From Planctomycetota bacterium (GTDB taxonomy: Bacteria > Planctomycetota > UBA8742 > UBA2392), in assembly GCA_020848275.1 (NCBI GenBank), contig JADLAK010000041.1, positions 1-64,000 on the forward strand: a stretch of DNA of 64,000 bases. Direction: 5' to 3'. Both the position numbers and the translations under genes were made by a program. The notes beneath the pieces are model-generated. The model made no database searches. It worked only from the letters and a program-made list of their open reading frames with translations, and had not been told where the DNA came from. Of the stretch, positions 26,589 to 35,021 are shown piece by piece. Positions within the stretch are counted from its first letter, which is position 1, and every line of letters begins with the position of its first letter.

Positions 26589-28719
26589 AAAACAGGTCGC
26601 GTTGGCCCGCGGCGACGGCCCAGGCCGTGCTGCCGCAAACGGGGCAGGACTGCAATTCCGCCGGCGACTGGTTGCCGCAATCGCGGCACAGGCGATGCTG
26701 GACGGAAATTTCGATTTCCGCCGGGCGCGGGCCGCCGCCTGCGGCATAACGCGCCAGCAATGTCTGTACGCCGTTACGCGTCAGCCGTGGGCTGACTTCG
26801 CCGGTTTGCGCGCGCGCGTCGCGGCCCAACGCCGCATGCAGCGCGGCCTCGAGCCCCAGCCGCACCGGCAGTTCGCGAATGCCCGTCATGGACACACCCA
26901 GGGTGTAGGCGGACAGTGGCTGGCGCGGCGCGCGAATGCGGTCTTCGCGCAACAGCCTCAGGTCCGCCGGTTCTTCGGCGCTTCCGCTGAGGCTGCCGCG
27001 CAGGCCCGCGGTTTCCGCAAGCGCCGCGAACTTGAAACCGAGATAACTCACGATCTGCTGCAGAACGCGCTGACTTTTCGGCGACGCCGGGTCTTGCTCG
27101 CCGCTCAACAACGCAGCCGCTGACGTTAAACCTGCGGGCGTCAGCGCGACCTCGCGGCCCGGACCCATCAGTGCGCGCAACATGCGGCTGGAGCGTGCCG
27201 CGGGCTCCGGCAGATTGCGCATCGCCACGCGCTCGATGAACCGCACGCGTTCGCCCATTGCGGCGACGGCGCGTTCAACGGCTTTGTCGAGTGTCGCGAG
27301 ATAGCTGCCCAGGTCGTCGGTAGGGGTTCCAATTGCCGGGCGCGCGAGGTTGATCGCCGCACGCGCGACCAGTGCGTCGTGGGGGCCCGCGCCGCTGTCG
27401 CCAAACAGGCCCGATGGCCCGCGCGAGGCCTGCTCGCGGAAGCGGAAAACCGGCTGGCCGCAAAAGCTGGCCGACGAGGCGGCGCGCTCGATCAACGGCG
27501 CATGCACCGGGTCGGCGAGATTCGCGGGCGACAGCGCCAGCACGAGTTCAACGTGCGCGCGAGGCGCGGGGTCTTCGCCGGCGAGTGTGTCGATCAGCGC
27601 GAAAATCAGCGAATCGGACGCCTCGCCGGTCGGGGGGCCGACAGTCACGCGAAGCTTGCGCGTCACCTGCGACGCAAGCAGCGCCAGGCCTTCGGCCAGC
27701 ACCTGGCGCGCGCGCTCACGCGGTTCGTTTTTCAGCACGGGCGCAAGCGCGCGATCGAGGCGTTCGAGCGTCAGCGTCCCGTGGCAGATCGCCTGGGCGT
27801 CGCGCAACACCTGCGCGATGCGCGCAAAGGCGGCAGTCGCGGTCATCGCCGCGCCGGGAAACACGCGTATCAACCCGAAGCCGGCGCCGGGCGCAAGTAA
27901 CGCGGGTGCGGACAAGGTGAGGCCCGCAATCGCCGCGGGTGCGTGCAGACCCTCGAGGTGCAAGTCGCCGCTCAGGTGCGCGTCGCGGCTGGGCGCGGAA
28001 TGCAGGCTGCTGAGTGTGAAATCGGCCAGCACGCGGCTTGCGGCGCGGCCGGCAAATTCCTCCTGGCTCGGCGAGGCCTCGAGCGCGTCGTCGCGCGGAA
28101 ACAGCCATTGTTCGAGGTCGTAACGCGGCACGGAAATCGAACTCGGCCGGCCGTCGGTAATCAGGCCTCGCTGCAGCAGTTCGACGTCCACGAGTTCGCG
28201 GATCAGGCCGGTGGTCAGGCGCGGCAGTTTTAAATCATCGACGCGTTTTTCGACGGCCTGCGCGACCTCGCTCGCGATGCCCGGCGCCAGCCCGTTTTCG
28301 CGCACCAGTGCGGCGGTGATGCGCGCGCGGTTCCAGCCCTCGAGGCTGCGCGATTGCTGCGTGACCTGCCGCGTGTCTGGCGTGGGCGCGACGGCGTTGA
28401 TGCTTTCCTCGAGTTCGCGCAACTGGTTGCGTTGCTGGCGGTTGTCGATGAACGCGCGCGCGATGCCCGCGAGGTCGGGCGTGGCTCGCAGGGCGCGCTC
28501 GATGGTGTCGTCGACTTCGTCCTGCGTCGGTGGGTTTGATACGCGCTCGCCGTACTGCACGTCGAGGAAGTACACCACCATGTCGGCGACTTTGTCGGCG
28601 ATCCATTCTTCGCTTGAGCCCGCGGCGCGCACGGCGGCCAAAATCGCGCGCACGATGCGCGAGCGCCGAAACGGCACTTGCTCGCCTTCGCGGGTTCGAA
28701 TGGAAGTAATGCGCGACAT
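26584..28719 (-). CDS. NrdD-like protein with two ATP-cones, lacking the glycyl-radical site
   Basis: 711 residues; ATG 28719 has GAGGTG upstream. Two ATP-cone-like nucleotide-sensing domains open it (about 3-95, beginning ITSIRTREGEQVPFRRSRI, and about 115-185). The rest follows the anaerobic ribonucleotide reductase plan: a start like HLSGDLHLEGLHAPAA, later ARAAINLARPAIG, and a C-terminal zinc ribbon with C678, C681, C692 and C695. However, the protein stops 16 residues after the last Cys (GQRDLFS), before the expected RVxGY radical motif. The usual active-site Cys segment reads ASRGPSGLFG. So it probably cannot reduce nucleotides; a nucleotide-sensing role is inferred. Its stop codon comes from a palindromic repeat. 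No nrdG or nrdR is nearby. Confidence 0.7.
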   Translation of the reverse strand: MSRITSIRTREGEQVPFRRSRIVRAILAAVRAAGSSEEWIADKVADMVVYFLDVQYGERVSNPPTQDEVDDTIERALRATPDLAGIARAFIDNRQQRNQLRELEESINAVAPTPDTRQVTQQSRSLEGWNRARITAALVRENGLAPGIASEVAQAVEKRVDDLKLPRLTTGLIRELVDVELLQRGLITDGRPSSISVPRYDLEQWLFPRDDALEASPSQEEFAGRAASRVLADFTLSSLHSAPSRDAHLSGDLHLEGLHAPAAIAGLTLSAPALLAPGAGFGLIRVFPGAAMTATAAFARIAQVLRDAQAICHGTLTLERLDRALAPVLKNEPRERARQVLAEGLALLASQVTRKLRVTVGPPTGEASDSLIFALIDTLAGEDPAPRAHVELVLALSPANLADPVHAPLIERAASSASFCGQPVFRFREQASRGPSGLFGDSGAGPHDALVARAAINLARPAIGTPTDDLGSYLATLDKAVERAVAAMGERVRFIERVAMRNLPEPAARSSRMLRALMGPGREVALTPAGLTSAAALLSGEQDPASPKSQRVLQQIVSYLGFKFAALAETAGLRGSLSGSAEEPADLRLLREDRIRAPRQPLSAYTLGVSMTGIRELPVRLGLEAALHAALGRDARAQTGEVSPRLTRNGVQTLLARYAAGGGPRPAEIEISVQHRLCRDCGNQSPAELQSCPVCGSTAWAVAAGQRDLFS

Positions 28720-28750
28720 GGCACCTCGCCAAACGACAACGACCAAAGCA

Positions 28751-28815
28751 ATCCACACAGATTACGCAGATGATCGCAGATGAAATGATCTGCGCAATCT
28801 GCGACATCTGTGGAT
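28751..28815. repeat. Intergenic palindrome (ATCTGCG type)
   Basis: Left arm 28751-28781 and right arm 28788-28815 are imperfect reverse complements (cores ATTACGCAGAT and ATCTGCGCAAT; ends ATCCACA and TGTGGAT). The same element recurs at 62715-62797. The rest of 28720-29025 holds a second weak dyad (about 28909-28970, GTTGTTCGTGG against CCACGAACAAC) and the rhomboid leader; no gene is visible. Confidence 0.75.
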
Positions 28816-29025
28816 GGCAGTTGCTTTACGTGAAACTGTTTTTCCGCAGTTGCGCCATGTTTGCAAGCGGCAAAGAATCAACACGCGTTGATAAGCCGTC
28901 AGAAAGTTTGTTGTTCGTGGCTGGTCGTTCGTGGTTCGAACAGCCCTTACCAACCACGAACAACGAAGCACGCGCAGAGTCCGTGTCGCCTACCGCAATG
29001 CGTCATCGCGCGCTAAGCTAACAAC

Positions 29026-29730
29026 ATGTTCCCGATCAAAACGACTGAACGCCTGAACTCGTGGCCGATTGTCACGTGGCTGCTGATCGCCGCGAATATC
29101 TACGGCTTTGTGCAGACGTTGTACGTCAAGGACCCCGACGCGTTTATGCAGATGTGGGCGCTGGTCCCGGCGAACTACGACCTGCGCAACCCCGGGCTCA
29201 TCCAGTGGACGCAGTACACGATCCTGCCGATCTTCACGCATATGTTTTTGCACGGCGGCATCGCGCACATCGCGGGCAACCTGCTCTCACTGCTCGTCTT
29301 TGGGCCCAACGTCGAGGATCGCTTTGGCAAAATCGGGTTTTTGATTTTCTATTTCGCCTGCGGTCTCGCGGCGGCCGTTACCCAGGTGGCGTTTTCGCAG
29401 GGTAGCACCATACCGACGCTGGGCGCATCAGGCGCGATCGCGGGCGTGATGGGCGCGTTTTTTGTGCTGTACCCGACGGCCAAAGTCGTCAGCGTCGTGC
29501 CGATTATCGTTTACCCGCTGATTGTGCGCGTGCCCGCGTGGGTGTACCTGTTTTTCTTCGCCGGCATGAACGTGGTCAACGCGCTGAAGGAAATGCGCAT
29601 GATGCAGGACAGCCAGGGCGTGGCGTGGTGGGCGCACATCGGCGGGTTTGCCATCGGCATGGTTTACGGGTTGATACTGGGGCGGCGAAAGGCCGAACCG
29701 AAAGCGAGCGCCGGTGAAACGCACGCTTGA
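29026..29730 (+). CDS. Rhomboid family intramembrane serine protease
   Basis: 234 residues, six predicted membrane helices. Catalytic Ser135 in GASGAIAG and His204 in AHIGGFAIG form the dyad; the L1-loop motif HMFLHGGIAHIAGN is typical. Cleaves membrane proteins within or near the bilayer. The substrate is unknown; a C-terminally tagged protein (372-1790) is in the same window, but a link is only speculation. The next gene starts inside its 3' end. Confidence 0.93.
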   Translation: MFPIKTTERLNSWPIVTWLLIAANIYGFVQTLYVKDPDAFMQMWALVPANYDLRNPGLIQWTQYTILPIFTHMFLHGGIAHIAGNLLSLLVFGPNVEDRFGKIGFLIFYFACGLAAAVTQVAFSQGSTIPTLGASGAIAGVMGAFFVLYPTAKVVSVVPIIVYPLIVRVPAWVYLFFFAGMNVVNALKEMRMMQDSQGVAWWAHIGGFAIGMVYGLILGRRKAEPKASAGETHA

Positions 29731-30163
29731 AGAAGTCCTCGCCGCACTGATGCAGCTTCACCAGGTGCTGATTGCCGTGGTGAAGAAGGACTACGAGGCC
29801 AAATATGGCCCCGTCGGCAACCCCTACGCGCTGCTGGGCCTTTTGACGAGCCACCCGGATTTCGCGTGGCTGCGCCCGATGTCGGGGCTGATGGCCGACC
29901 TCGACGAACTGATCGAGAAAAAGAAATCGTTCTCTGAGGACGAAACCGGCGCGGTGGGGGCGGGAATCAACGCTTTGTTCGCGTCGCACCCGGATGTGCC
30001 CACGGAATTCAACGTCAAATATTTGCAGGCCCTTCAGGACGAACCGTCGCTGGTGATGGCGCACTCGCGCGTGAAGACAGCGCTCGCAAAACTGCCCGTA
30101 AGCTCGGACAAAACACTGGCCGAAGTGCTGGCCGCGGCCCGCAAAGGCAAAAGAGGCAAGTAA
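29714..30163 (+). CDS. Conserved hypothetical protein, helical
   Basis: 149 residues, starting with GTG 29714 and overlapping the rhomboid gene by 17 bases, so coupled to it. All-helical and charged. The segment LTSHPDFAWLRPMSGLMADLDELIEK looks like a conserved family core (a pattern seen in uncharacterised bacterial proteins). The C-terminus is Lys/Arg-rich (ARKGKRGK). No function is known. Confidence 0.7.
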   Translation: MKRTLEEVLAALMQLHQVLIAVVKKDYEAKYGPVGNPYALLGLLTSHPDFAWLRPMSGLMADLDELIEKKKSFSEDETGAVGAGINALFASHPDVPTEFNVKYLQALQDEPSLVMAHSRVKTALAKLPVSSDKTLAEVLAAARKGKRGK

Positions 30164-30168
30164 GGTTT

Positions 30169-30240
30169 TTCACCGCCAAAACGCCAATAACAGGTGCTGT
30201 ACGGTCTTGGTAATTTGCGATTTGGCGTTTTGGCGATAAA
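30169..30240. repeat. Intergenic palindrome (CGCCAAAACGCC type)
   Basis: Left arm 30169-30187 (CACCGCCAAAACGCCAA) is the reverse complement of right arm 30222-30240 (TTGGCGTTTTGGCGATAAA) with one or two mismatches; spacer 34 bases. It lies between convergent genes, where it could also act as a terminator. Confidence 0.75.
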
Positions 30241-30248
30241 TGCAGTTA

Positions 30249-31340
30249 TTAGCGCACGCGTTTGCGGCGGTTGCGGATGTAATCCACCAGGATATTGCCG
30301 CCGAGGCTGTCGAGCGCCGAATAATACGCCCGGCCCTGGTTGATGCGCGTCAACTTGTCGATGAAATCCACCAGCACCGGGTCGTGCGCGATCATAAACG
30401 TGCTGATCACAATCCCGCGCCGGCGGCAGTGGTCGGCCTCCTCAAGCGTGCGGTTGACGATCAGCGGGTCGAGGCCAAACGGGTTCTTGTACAGCCGCCC
30501 TTGCTCGAAAATCGCGCTCGGCTTGCCGTCGGTGATCATGAAGATCTGCTTGTTGGTGTGTTTTTTCCTGCCAAGCAGCCTTTGCGCAAGCTGCAGGCCC
30601 GCGCGCGTGTTGGTGTGGAACGGGCCATTGGACAAGTACGGCAAGCGCGAGAGCCCGACGCGCTCGGCGTCGTCACCGAACGTCACGACCTCGATGTCGT
30701 CCTTGGGGTATTTCGTCTGGATAAGTTCGGCCAGGGCGATCGCGACGCGCTTGGCGGGCGTGATGCGGTCCTCGCCGTACAGCGTCATCGAGTGCGACAG
30801 GTCGATCATCAACACCGTCGCGCAACTTGCGTGCTGCTCGCTCTCGAACACTTCGAGGTCGTCTTCATCGAGGGAAAATTCGTCAATGCCACGCTTCAGG
30901 GCATTTCTGATACTGAGGTTAAAATCGATGTCGCTGGAAAGATCGCCGGGCGAAAACGGCCGCGTCTCGCTCAGGCGTTCGTTGGAGTGCCCGGCCTTGG
31001 GTGTGCGGTGATCGCCGGCGCCCAGCGACCGCAGGTCGCGAAACACCTGGTCGAGGCTGTCCTGGCGGATGAAACGTTCGGCCTTTTTTGTCGGTACGTC
31101 GACGCCCGTGGCCTCGTCAGTGCGGATCAATTTCTGGTCGCGCAGCATCTGCTCGAACTCGGCCATCATCGCATCAGCGTCGAAACCGTGGCGCAGCAGC
31201 ATCTCGTGCAGCATCTCCAGCGCCTCGGGCACATCGCCCGAGGTCTTAAGCAGCAGATAAGCCCAGAGCTTCATCAGCTCTTTGCGGTTGAAACGCCGCC
31301 GGGCTTCATTCTCATCGAAAGCTATATAAGCGACGCGCAT
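30249..31340 (-). CDS. von Willebrand factor A domain protein
   Basis: 363 residues, start ATG 31340. A helical N-terminal region (about 1-110) precedes a vWA domain (about 172-350). The MIDAS metal site is intact (DLSHS at 180-184, with the later NTRAG and ITDGKP motifs). vWA proteins of this kind often work with MoxR-type AAA ATPases, but none is in the window. Cytoplasmic; specific role unknown. Confidence 0.85.
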   Translation of the reverse strand: MRVAYIAFDENEARRRFNRKELMKLWAYLLLKTSGDVPEALEMLHEMLLRHGFDADAMMAEFEQMLRDQKLIRTDEATGVDVPTKKAERFIRQDSLDQVFRDLRSLGAGDHRTPKAGHSNERLSETRPFSPGDLSSDIDFNLSIRNALKRGIDEFSLDEDDLEVFESEQHASCATVLMIDLSHSMTLYGEDRITPAKRVAIALAELIQTKYPKDDIEVVTFGDDAERVGLSRLPYLSNGPFHTNTRAGLQLAQRLLGRKKHTNKQIFMITDGKPSAIFEQGRLYKNPFGLDPLIVNRTLEEADHCRRRGIVISTFMIAHDPVLVDFIDKLTRINQGRAYYSALDSLGGNILVDYIRNRRKRVR

Positions 31341-31379
31341 GGCCGTTGATTGTACGCGATAACTGTGGCCGCCGCTAAT

Positions 31380-31430
31380 TTTGGATTTTGGATTGGCGCT
31401 GCCGCGCCGCTGACGGACCAATCCACAATC
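31380..31430. repeat. Intergenic palindrome (GGATTTTGGATTGG type)
   Basis: GGATTTTGGATTGG at 31383-31396 opposes CCAATCCACAATC at 31418-31430 in the 88-base gap between the vWA gene and the flippase-like gene. Imperfect. Confidence 0.55.
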
Positions 31431-32589
31431 AGGACGCTGCCGGTCTGTCTGGAGCGACCACAGTTTGCGCGGGAGCAATAATTACGGTCTCCGAAACTTT
31501 CGGCTTGGGCAGCAGAAGCGACAGCGGCAGGCCGATCACGCCAAAGCCCGTCTGCAGCAACCGTCCGAGGAACGAAAGCACGAGCGCGAGTTCGCCCGGC
31601 ACGCCGCGCTGGCCGAAGAAATACACCGCCGCAAATTCGCCCACGCCCCAACCGCCGAAGCTGATCGGCAACGATGCCACCATGCCAGACACCGGCACCA
31701 GCACGAAGTAATCCATCCAGCCGATGTTCGAAATCCCCATGCCCTGGCCGAGCGCAACGTGCATCGCAATCCAGCCCAGTTGCGGCAGCACGCTGATTAT
31801 TAGCGCAAGCGCAATGCCGCCCAGGCGGCCGCGATAAATCTGCACGGCCTGGTCGAAGTTGGCAATCGCGCCTTTGAGCGGCAGCTTGTTGCGCCATTGT
31901 TCGGGCCACAATGCACGCACGCGGCGCGAGAGCATCAGCACGACCGCGACGCTGCCCGCCAGCAAAAACGCGACGATTACCATGGCCGCAGTCGCCATTG
32001 AGGGCTCGGTGATCGACGGCGCGAGCATCACCAGCGCGAGCGTGGCCAGCGTGAACAGGCCGCAGATACGGTCGACCAGAACCGCGGCAAAGGCGTGGGC
32101 CTTGCCCGTGGTGTGACGCGACAAATAAAGCGCCTTGACCGCGTCGCCGCCGATCGCGCCCCCGGGAATGGCCGTGTTGTAAAGTTGGCCGATGAAGGTG
32201 TAGGCGAGGCAGCGAACGTAACCCACGCGATAACCCAGCAGGCTCACGAGGTATTGCAGCCGCAACGCCGTCGCGAGGAAGCTTGCGCCGCAAAGGGCGA
32301 TGGCGAGCGCCAGTTCGTTCAAGGACACGCGTTTGACAACGCTGACAATGCCGGGCTTGGTCCAGCGGCCTTTGTCCTGGCCGGTCAAGACGACTTCATC
32401 ATGGGGGACCGACTGGGTTTTGCCGCCCTCGACGATCTGGATTAATCCTTTGCCGTCGGGGCCCTTGACTTGCACTTCGCGCACGCTGTCTTCGATGCTG
32501 TAGCGAAACGCGAACAGGTAGACGAGCACGGCCAGCCCAAAGGCCAGCGGCGCAAATCGTTTAATCAGGGTCCACAGATGCTTCTTCAT
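31429..32589 (-). CDS. Flippase-like membrane protein (LPG synthetase TM/UPF0104 family)
   Basis: 386 residues with about eight membrane helices. Family signatures include YTFIGQLYNTAIPGGAIGGDAVKALYLSRHT and PISFGGWGVGEFAAVYFF. A soluble loop of about 55 residues lies after helix 1 (residues 30-85). Members are related to the flippase domain of lysyl-phosphatidylglycerol synthase and to AglD, and are thought to handle lipids or lipid-linked sugars. The substrate is unknown. Confidence 0.85.
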   Translation of the reverse strand: MKKHLWTLIKRFAPLAFGLAVLVYLFAFRYSIEDSVREVQVKGPDGKGLIQIVEGGKTQSVPHDEVVLTGQDKGRWTKPGIVSVVKRVSLNELALAIALCGASFLATALRLQYLVSLLGYRVGYVRCLAYTFIGQLYNTAIPGGAIGGDAVKALYLSRHTTGKAHAFAAVLVDRICGLFTLATLALVMLAPSITEPSMATAAMVIVAFLLAGSVAVVLMLSRRVRALWPEQWRNKLPLKGAIANFDQAVQIYRGRLGGIALALIISVLPQLGWIAMHVALGQGMGISNIGWMDYFVLVPVSGMVASLPISFGGWGVGEFAAVYFFGQRGVPGELALVLSFLGRLLQTGFGVIGLPLSLLLPKPKVSETVIIAPAQTVVAPDRPAAS

Positions 32590-32608
32590 GCGGCGGCAAT
32601 ATAGCCAG

Positions 32609-32690
32609 AGATAGCAGATAGCAGATAGCAGATAGCAAAAAGCAGACGGCTGGTCGCCATCTGGTATCCGCTAAGCTATCTGCTGCTTTA
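32609..32690. repeat. Tandem AGATAGC repeat with opposing arm
   Basis: AGATAGC repeated about four times at 32609-32637, then AAAAAGCAGA. The right arm (about 32660-32690, CTAAGCTATCTGCTGCTTTA) is its inverted counterpart. It overlaps the last bases of the S41 protease gene. Confidence 0.7.
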
Positions 32691-34847
32691 GTCTTTCATC
32701 ACGGCGGCGTATTCGGACACGGACTTCGGGTCCTGGCCCGCCTTGGCCATCACTTCCTTGATCGCGCGCAGCAACTGCTTGTCGTCCTGGTAGTTGTTCA
32801 CGAACTCCACGCCGCGGTCGTCCGCGACGCGGATGCGCAGGCGATAGCGTAACTCGCGGCGCACGTCTTCGCGGCCAAGCTTTGTCTTGAGGCTTGCGTA
32901 GAGGTCCTCGAACTTCGGCCATTTCGTGATGTCCTTGCCGTCGAAGTCAGCGAGCTTCATCAGCGCCGCCTTGCCTTCGCCCGTGTATTGCGCGTCGAGG
33001 TAATCGTCGAGCTTGCCGCCGGAAATCAGCTTTTCGCGCGCGTAGAACTCCCAGGGCTTGAGGTACTCCGGGTCGACGCGGATGTCCGGCGTCACGCCGC
33101 CCACGCCGTTGTGGCGGTCGATGTTGATGCCCGAGGGCAGGAAGTACGAGAACACGGTCAGCTTGAGGGTGCGGTCGGCGCGCTCCGGTCGAAGCTCGAA
33201 GAAGGTCTGGCCCACGCCCTTGCCGAATGTCGGCTGCCCGATCACCGTCACACGCTTGTTGTCCTTCAGCGCGCCCGAGAGCATTTCGCTGCCCGAGGCG
33301 CTGTCCTCGTCGATCAGCACCGTCATGGCAATTTCAGTGTACGCCCCGCCCTCGGAGCGAAACGGCGGCTGCGTGCCGCGATAAATGCCCCAGCGCCCGC
33401 CGGTGTGGCTGATCTTCGATTCGCGCTTGAGGAAGTTGTCGGCGATCTTGAGCACGACCTCGAGCTGGCCGCCGGGGTTGCCGCGCAGGTCCAGGATCAG
33501 CGTCTTCATGCCCATGCGCTGCAGCGTGCGCAGGGCGCGTTCCATGTCCTTGTGGCTGTTGCTGCCGAATTTCGTCAGGCGGATGTAGCCGACGTTGCCC
33601 GGCAGCATCTCGGCCAGTGCCGTGTCCATCGCGATCATGGCGCGCTTGATTTCGAACTTGAGCTCGTTGGCCGTGCCCCGGCGCTTGACGAAAATCGTCG
33701 CCGTGGTGCCTTCGCGGTCGCGGATGAACTGCACGGCGTCGTCGACCTCGATGTTCGCGAGGTCCACACGCTGGCCGGTCTTGTCGAGCGCGGCGACGAT
33801 GCGGTCGCCGCTGCGCAGGCCCGCCTTATAGGCGGGGCCCTCGTAGATGGGCTGGGTGATGCTGATGTACGGGTCGTCGGGCAGCTTGCCGACGATCGCG
33901 CCGATGCCGGCGTAACGGCCCGCGGAATCCTCTTCCATCTCGCGGATTTCCTCGGCGGTTAGCAGCTCGCTGTAATCGTCGACGGCGCGCGCCATGGCGC
34001 GGCCCGCGTTATCGACAAGGTTGCTCGCGTTCAGGTCCAGCGTCTTGTTGCCGTAGCTGAAGCCCGGGTCGACATAATGTTTCATCAGTTGGCGCATCTC
34101 GGCGACCAGCAACGGTTCGACCATGTCGTTGGCGCCCTTGCGCAGGGCGTCGCAGGTTGCGCGGATATCGAGCACCTCGACGCTGGTGCGCGCCAGGCGG
34201 CCCAGGGGGCCCGGCTCGCGCTTGAGCAGGCCCATGCGGCCCTGGATTTCGGCGGTCTGGTTGAGATCGGCCAGCGCGAGGCTCGCGCGCGCCACGAGTT
34301 CGTGGTCGCCCGAGGAAAGAAACTCGCGCAGCTGTTCAAGCGCGAGCTTTTCGCCGGTGCATGCGAACATCGCTTCGCACAGCGCCACGCGCGCGCCGAT
34401 GCTGAGCTTGCCGCCGGACTGCCACGCCGCACGCAACTTGGCGTTGATTTCTTCGTCTTCTTCGGCGAGGTCGGCGAGCAACATCGCCGCGGGCTCGACA
34501 ATCGCGGAGTCTTCGAGTTTCACGAGTTCGCCGAGGGTTTCGAGCGCCGCCGTGGGCGTGCCGACCGAGACCACCAGGCGCGCACAGGCCAGACGCACGT
34601 GCGGGCTCTCGTGGTCGAGGCCTTTTTCGTAGACCGTCAGCAGCGTTGCCTTGTTTTCGCCCTCGGCCATGCGGCGGAGCGTAAACGTGTAGTCCCACAT
34701 CTTGTCGGGGCGCTTGGTGATGCGGTCCATCAGCTTGGCGGCTTCTTCGGCGGGGCCCTTTTCTTCGTCGTCCTGCGCGCCAAGCGGCGCCGCAAGAGAG
34801 AGAAGAGCAAGGATTGCGGCGAGAGTGTGCTTCTTGAGGAGGATCAT
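32688..34847 (-). CDS. Secreted S41 (C-terminal processing) protease with HEAT-like repeats and PDZ
   Basis: 719 residues. ATG 34847 is preferred over ATG 34853 because GGAG lies six bases before it. Signal peptide about 1-23 (ends PLGAQ). HEAT-like helical repeats (about 25-250) are followed by a PDZ domain (about 320-405, GPAYKAGLRSGDRIVAA). The S41 catalytic domain carries Ser in DEDSASGSEML and the Lys in GQPTFGKGVGQ. Cleaves C-terminal ends of periplasmic proteins. The HEAT extension is typical of Planctomycetota paralogs. Confidence 0.9.
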   Translation of the reverse strand: MILLKKHTLAAILALLSLAAPLGAQDDEEKGPAEEAAKLMDRITKRPDKMWDYTFTLRRMAEGENKATLLTVYEKGLDHESPHVRLACARLVVSVGTPTAALETLGELVKLEDSAIVEPAAMLLADLAEEDEEINAKLRAAWQSGGKLSIGARVALCEAMFACTGEKLALEQLREFLSSGDHELVARASLALADLNQTAEIQGRMGLLKREPGPLGRLARTSVEVLDIRATCDALRKGANDMVEPLLVAEMRQLMKHYVDPGFSYGNKTLDLNASNLVDNAGRAMARAVDDYSELLTAEEIREMEEDSAGRYAGIGAIVGKLPDDPYISITQPIYEGPAYKAGLRSGDRIVAALDKTGQRVDLANIEVDDAVQFIRDREGTTATIFVKRRGTANELKFEIKRAMIAMDTALAEMLPGNVGYIRLTKFGSNSHKDMERALRTLQRMGMKTLILDLRGNPGGQLEVVLKIADNFLKRESKISHTGGRWGIYRGTQPPFRSEGGAYTEIAMTVLIDEDSASGSEMLSGALKDNKRVTVIGQPTFGKGVGQTFFELRPERADRTLKLTVFSYFLPSGINIDRHNGVGGVTPDIRVDPEYLKPWEFYAREKLISGGKLDDYLDAQYTGEGKAALMKLADFDGKDITKWPKFEDLYASLKTKLGREDVRRELRYRLRIRVADDRGVEFVNNYQDDKQLLRAIKEVMAKAGQDPKSVSEYAAVMKD

Positions 34848-34921
34848 CAGCATCTCCGATATGGCGATACGCCCAACATTACCGGCCTTCGACCGCAATT
34901 GTAATACGGCGCAAGGCTCGT

Positions 34922-35008
34922 TGCGCGTGAGTTAAAGAGGGGTAACACGCCCGTCTTCGCGCGTGGGTGGTTGCTACACCCACGGGCCGGAGGCCTGTGC
35001 TTACTGGC
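34922..35008. repeat. Intergenic repeat with GGGCCGGAGGCCTG palindrome
   Basis: GGGTGGTTGCTACACCCACGGGCCGGAGGCCTGTGCTT is made of two small dyads in the gap between the lipoprotein end (35022) and the S41 start. It resembles dispersed repeats of related genomes; no gene seen. Confidence 0.4.
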
Positions 35009-35021
35009 GTCCAGGCCAGAT

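Noticed and set aside
29026-29730. Rhombosortase acting on the CAP protein
   Set aside because: The rhomboid has a general GASGA/His layout and is 27 kb away; no evidence ties the two.
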